Assembly: GCA_945980015.1 (NCBI GenBank)
Contig: CAMFQI010000023.1
Location: forward strand, 1-9,276
Direction of reading: 5' to 3'
DNA length: 9,276 nucleotides
Source of the DNA: an uncultured Eubacterium sp.
GTDB lineage: Bacteria; Bacillota; Clostridia; Oscillospirales; Acutalibacteraceae
Every line of letters starts with the position of its first letter. The first letter of the stretch is position 1. Of the stretch, positions 6,747-9,276 are shown in pieces. The position numbers and the translations under genes were made by a program. The notes beneath the pieces were generated by a model. The model saw only the letters and a program-made list of their open reading frames with translations, was not told the origin of the DNA and ran no database searches.

Positions 6747-6946
6747 TACTTGCTTGCGAGGTATTCGTTGATTTTTGCGAGAACCTCGTCGGCGTCAAGA
6801 CCGTGTACCATACACGCCTCCTCCAAGGACTCACCGATGCTTGCAGGACAGCCTACGCAGTGCATACCCGACTCCATAAGCACAACTGCAATTCCTCTGT
6901 CGTATTCAATCATTTCACCCATTTTGGTTTGCTTTGTAATTTCCAT
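6746..6946 (-). CDS. DUF1858 domain-containing protein
   Basis: A 66-aa protein made almost entirely of the DUF1858 domain, found in many anaerobes and sometimes fused to, or beside, redox or hybrid-cluster proteins. The signature MHCVGCPAS (28-36), with a CxxC pair at Cys30 and Cys33, is followed by SLEEACMVHGLD (40-51), carrying Cys45 and His48. The CxxC pair suggests metal or thiol-redox chemistry, but no member function is established to my knowledge. No signal peptide is present. On the minus strand AAAGGA (6961-6956) stands 9 nt before the ATG. It has its own candidate promoter upstream and is followed, with a 1-nt overlap, by the one-TM hypothetical gene. Confidence 0.9.
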   Translation of the reverse strand: MEITKQTKMGEMIEYDRGIAVVLMESGMHCVGCPASIGESLEEACMVHGLDADEVLAKINEYLASK

Positions 6947-6979
6947 AATATGTTTTCCTTTCAGTATTTTTCATCGGAT

Positions 6980-7008
6980 ATACTACCACAACAAGAATTG
7001 ATAGTCAA
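6980..7008 (-). promoter_or_regulatory. Candidate promoter of the DUF1858 gene pair
   Basis: Read on the minus strand, TTGACT (7008-7003) and TAGTAT (6985-6980) are exactly 17 bp apart, a good sigma-A arrangement with 5 of 6 and 4 of 6 consensus matches. Transcription would begin near 6973, about 27 nt before the start codon. It fills the only sizeable gap between the luxS-like gene and the DUF1858 gene. Confidence 0.6.
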
Positions 7009-7009
7009 T
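6997..7009. promoter_or_regulatory. Possible operator palindrome over the -35 box
   Basis: ATTGA-TAG-TCAAT is a 13-bp palindrome that covers the -35 hexamer of the DUF1858 promoter. It is the size expected of a dimeric repressor site. The cognate regulator cannot be named from one copy, and AT-rich palindromes this short can occur by chance. Confidence 0.35.
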
Positions 7010-7015
7010 ACCGTA

Positions 7016-7489
7016 TTAGTTTTCAGTTTGCTCAACAGGATATTCCAAATCGCTTTTTGTAAGGTTGGCTATTATTTTTGAAAAATGCTTTGCTTCTTCC
7101 TTTGCCTGCGGAAGATTGTGCTCCAAGCAGTTTGAACAGGCGTTGACTGTTGCATTCGGTATTCTTCCCCAAAATTCCTCGGCGTATGAAAATGCGGCTT
7201 TGATAAGCTCCAAGCAGTATTTGTCGCTCAAATTTTTTGTAATAAGAAAGAATCCGGTCCTTGATGCCATAGGCGCAAAATGAATAATATTGTCGGAAAA
7301 TTCTGTTTTTGAAAGATAATCGTTTATGATATGTTCTAATGTATGGAGTGCGGAATTTGTCAAAACCGGCTCCTTGTTAGGCTCCTTCATTCTTATATCG
7401 TAGGTTGTAATATCCTCGTTTATGCCTGCGATATAAATTCCCGGCTTCATAATATTTCTGTCAGCCGATTTAAGCGGTGCTGTTTTCAT
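7016..7489 (-). CDS. Divergent LuxS-family protein lacking the catalytic cysteine
   Basis: LuxS splits S-ribosylhomocysteine into homocysteine and the autoinducer-2 precursor DPD. This 157-aa protein has the family's length and fold markers: YDIRMKEPNKE (30-40, Arg33 equivalent to B. subtilis Arg39), the metal site HTLEH (His49, Glu52, His53), APMASRTGFF (72-81), and Cys118, aligned with metal ligand Cys126, before LEHNLPQA (122-129). Two key features are missing. The catalytic Cys84 of the usual GCRTGF motif is Ser76 (ASRTGF). No histidine occurs before His49, so the substrate-binding His11 of the usual DHT motif is absent. The gene is otherwise intact and shows no frameshift. GAGG at minus 7500-7497 with 7 nt spacing supports the start, 2 nt after the phospholipase-like gene. 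It may be inactive on the classic substrate or have a changed role, so I give no luxS symbol. Confidence 0.85.
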   Translation of the reverse strand: MKTAPLKSADRNIMKPGIYIAGINEDITTYDIRMKEPNKEPVLTNSALHTLEHIINDYLSKTEFSDNIIHFAPMASRTGFFLITKNLSDKYCLELIKAAFSYAEEFWGRIPNATVNACSNCLEHNLPQAKEEAKHFSKIIANLTKSDLEYPVEQTEN

Positions 7490-7491
7490 TA

Positions 7492-8412
7492 TTATACCTC
7501 TTTTCCTGTTAAAAATGATATGTTTTTTGTAACGGCTTTGCCGTCGGATAATGAATTTTTTATTTGTTCAAGACCGAAAATCAGCTCGTAAGCCTCGCCT
7601 TTGGCTTCGTTGTAAAGCTGCTCAAACGACTGTCGACTTTTGTTTTCAAGGTCAAACGGCGAGCTCCATTCGTCGTTGCTTATATTAGCATATTTTTCCG
7701 TACCTTTCCAACTGTTCGGTCTTATCATTGAAGAAAATTTGAAAAATTTTATAAACGGTGCGGCTATGCTTTCGATGACGATGCACACAAGCTTTAATAA
7801 TCCTGTTTTGTCACGCAGAAGCGTCTGCATTCTTTTGGTGCTTTTAATTGCTCCGATAACCTTTTTACTCGATACGCTTTGCTCGGTAACGCTTTTAATA
7901 ACAAAGGACATCAGCTTGCCGATTTCAAAGAGGGCTTCGTCGTTTAGCTCAATAGTTTTAGCAACGTTGAATTTTGACGGCTTTTGAATTTTGAATTTTT
8001 TGTAAAGCATAAATGCGTCAAGCGACATTTCAACTCTGTTGTGAGCCGACGAATGATGAATAAAGCGGTTGCTTTTCAGTATTTCCTCCTGCTTCGCATA
8101 TACATACGGATGGCATTTTCGATCAAGTGCATAATGCAAAACAAAGCCGTAGGCATATGAATTTGCAATATTGCTTGAACTCGATTTTAAGTATTCGGCG
8201 AGAGCGTCGAAAATCAGTTCCGGCTTTGCACGGTGAAGCGTTGAGCCGAGCTTTCTCATAGGTCTAACGCTCAACGGATTTGCAAAAAAGAAAATATCGG
8301 GTCCCTGCGAGCCGATTGCGAGGGCATTGAAGTCAAGGTCGAAATCCGAAAAACGCTTTATTTCTTCCTTACAGTCAAGCGCAAAAAGATAATGCGTTAT
8401 AAATGCAGGCAC
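7492..8412 (-). CDS. Zinc-dependent phospholipase C family protein
   Basis: A 306-aa protein related to the all-helical zinc-dependent phospholipase C family (Pfam Zn_dep_PLPC type), which hydrolyses phospholipid head groups in characterised exported members. Likely metal ligands are spread in the usual order: His7 in ITHYLF, Asp39 in GSQGPDIFF, His60 in LHRAK, His93 and Asp97 in LHYALDR, His101, then His120, His124 and Glu128 in the HHSSAHNRVEMSLDA region (119-133). There is no signal peptide, unlike secreted clostridial alpha-toxin types, so this is the widespread cytoplasmic group of unknown substrate. Residues from about 140 to 306 are less conserved and form a helical C-terminal part. 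The start codon is GTG, fixed by a strong AGAGGTGAT on the minus strand. It overlaps the RluA gene by 16 nt and is followed by the luxS-like gene after 2 nt. Confidence 0.83.
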   Translation of the reverse strand: MPAFITHYLFALDCKEEIKRFSDFDLDFNALAIGSQGPDIFFFANPLSVRPMRKLGSTLHRAKPELIFDALAEYLKSSSSNIANSYAYGFVLHYALDRKCHPYVYAKQEEILKSNRFIHHSSAHNRVEMSLDAFMLYKKFKIQKPSKFNVAKTIELNDEALFEIGKLMSFVIKSVTEQSVSSKKVIGAIKSTKRMQTLLRDKTGLLKLVCIVIESIAAPFIKFFKFSSMIRPNSWKGTEKYANISNDEWSSPFDLENKSRQSFEQLYNEAKGEAYELIFGLEQIKNSLSDGKAVTKNISFLTGKEV

Positions 8413-9257
8413 CTTATCACCTCTTTTATATCCTCGCTGAAATCACAGAAAATATGCATATTTTTCTGTGTTATCGGGTGTGTGAAATATATGTCTCGGC
8501 AATGAAGCGCCTGGCGGCTTATATGCTCACATTCTCCGCCGTAAAGGTCGTCGCCCAAAAGCGGATGACCCAAATATTCAAAATGAACCCTTATTTGATG
8601 AGTTCGTCCCGTAAGCAAATTGCATTTTACAAGGCTTGCGCTTTCGTTAGACGAAATAACGCTGTATTGCGTAACGGCATTTTCTCCGTTTTCACAAGCT
8701 CGGCGTTTTATTATACTGTCGGAGCATCTTGCAATGGGTATGTCAATAACGCCGTCGCCCTTGATTTTACCGCCGACTATAGCATAATAGTCCTTTTTTA
8801 TTTTGCCTGCCAATTTTGAAGCGGCAAGCTCGTTTTTCGCCGCTAAAACCGCTCCGCTTGTATCCCTGTCAAGACGGTATACGGCACGAAACGCCGTGTC
8901 GTCGCCGATGTGATATGCGGCAAAGTTTGAAAGTGTGTCGCCGAGATGATTTCTGCTTTCGTGAACAGGCATATTTGACGGCTTGTTAAAAACAATAATA
9001 TCCTCGTCCTCGTACAGAATTTCGATATCCATTTTTACGGGAGTAGGCATTTTTCCGTGGGCTTCGATGCGTATTTTCAGCACGTCACCCTCGTGTAACG
9101 GTTCAATTGTTTTTGCAAATTTGCCGTTTTTTGTAACGCCGTTTTCTGTCTTTTTAAGACTTGTAAGGAGCGAGGACGAAACGCCGAAATCCTTTAGAAA
9201 ATCCTTTATTTGCCTGCCGTCGTCCTGCTTAGTAATTTTGAATTCTATTTCTCTCAT
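8397..9257 (-). CDS. RluA-family 23S rRNA/tRNA pseudouridine synthase
   Basis: Converts specific uridines in rRNA or tRNA to pseudouridine. The 286-aa length is typical. Residues about 10-65 form an S4-like RNA-binding region, with LTSLKKTENGVTKNGK at 31-46 and HEGDVL at 55-60. The catalytic domain begins near residue 78 (EILYEDEDIIVFNKPSNMPVH at 79-99). The catalytic Asp130 lies in YRLDRDTSG, where many members have HRLDR. The C-terminal motif LLTGRTHQIRVHF (214-226), followed by GHPLLGDDLYG (230-240), is intact. Which uridine is modified cannot be read from the sequence. The ATG has no recognisable ribosome binding site in the 19 upstream bases, and the sequence ATGA there may mark overlap with an upstream gene cut by the window edge. 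The phospholipase-like gene starts within its last codons. Confidence 0.95.
   Translation of the reverse strand: MREIEFKITKQDDGRQIKDFLKDFGVSSSLLTSLKKTENGVTKNGKFAKTIEPLHEGDVLKIRIEAHGKMPTPVKMDIEILYEDEDIIVFNKPSNMPVHESRNHLGDTLSNFAAYHIGDDTAFRAVYRLDRDTSGAVLAAKNELAASKLAGKIKKDYYAIVGGKIKGDGVIDIPIARCSDSIIKRRACENGENAVTQYSVISSNESASLVKCNLLTGRTHQIRVHFEYLGHPLLGDDLYGGECEHISRQALHCRDIYFTHPITQKNMHIFCDFSEDIKEVIRCLHL
8416..8424 (-). promoter_or_regulatory. Ribosome binding site that fixes the GTG start of the phospholipase-like gene
   Basis: On the minus strand AGAGGTGAT (8424-8416) matches the anti-Shine-Dalgarno consensus closely. Its GAGG core is 7 nt before GTG at 8412-8410. It lies inside the 3' end of the RluA gene, which fits coupled translation. 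Confidence 0.8.
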
Positions 9258-9276
9258 AATTTTAACAGGGCAAGAG

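Noticed and set aside
6258..7081. Small plus-strand open frames opposite the DUF1858 and hypothetical genes.
   Set aside because: They lack ribosome binding sites and recognisable domains, while the minus-strand frames carry the DUF1858 signature, a TM segment and coupled starts.
7251..7268. Possibility that the missing LuxS catalytic cysteine is a sequencing error.
   Set aside because: The Ser codon is TCA and the preceding Ala codon GCA; turning these into Gly-Cys needs several base changes, and the frame is intact on both sides.
8444..8470. Near-perfect 27-nt palindrome (CACAGAAA ... TTTCTGTG) near the 3' end of the RluA gene.
   Set aside because: It lies wholly within coding sequence for conserved-looking residues, is AT-rich, has a one-base offset, and no T-tract follows; chance is the simpler explanation.

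Overview
The window reads as a chromosomal segment of a low-to-moderate GC, Gram-positive anaerobe of the class Clostridia, most like gut Oscillospiraceae/Ruminococcus-type bacteria. The reasons are: efp directly followed by a CD1247-type gene, a Bacillus-type (GSI-alpha) glutamine synthetase, a DUF1858 protein, GAGG-type ribosome binding sites and intrinsic terminators with U-tracts. This placement is inference from gene content; no rRNA or taxonomic marker was compared. I see no tRNA, rRNA, CRISPR array, insertion sequence or prophage gene.

Layout. Positions 1-1087 (+): efp (elongation factor P), then an acidic, cysteine-rich CD1247-like protein, closed by an intrinsic terminator at 1051-1087. 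Positions 1088-1165: a short intergenic stretch with a perfect TATAAT box and a 31-bp palindrome placed just before the next ribosome binding site. Positions 1166-6210 (+): four closely spaced genes (gaps of 8 to 24 bp) that look like one transcription unit: a calcium/sodium-antiporter-family membrane protein, a membrane-anchored CapA-type metallophosphatase-fold protein, glutamine synthetase (glnA), and a cytoplasmic GH30-type glycoside hydrolase. Positions 6222-6255: a hairpin with U-tracts on both strands that terminates the two converging units.

Positions 6261-9257 (-), read right to left: an RluA-family pseudouridine synthase, a zinc-dependent phospholipase C-like protein that starts at GTG and overlaps it by 16 nt, and a divergent LuxS homologue 2 nt further on. 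After a 69-bp gap with its own promoter and a small palindrome come a DUF1858 protein and a one-TM hypothetical protein that overlap by one nucleotide.

Most genes are housekeeping families. The observation most worth pursuing is the LuxS homologue: it keeps the metal-binding HxxEH and Cys ligands, but it lacks the catalytic cysteine (Ser76 in its place) and the N-terminal substrate-binding histidine. It may therefore be inactive on S-ribosylhomocysteine or have another role. Second is the palindrome in the probable 5' leader of the antiporter operon. Third is the unusual Cys/Asp-rich tail of the CD1247-like protein.
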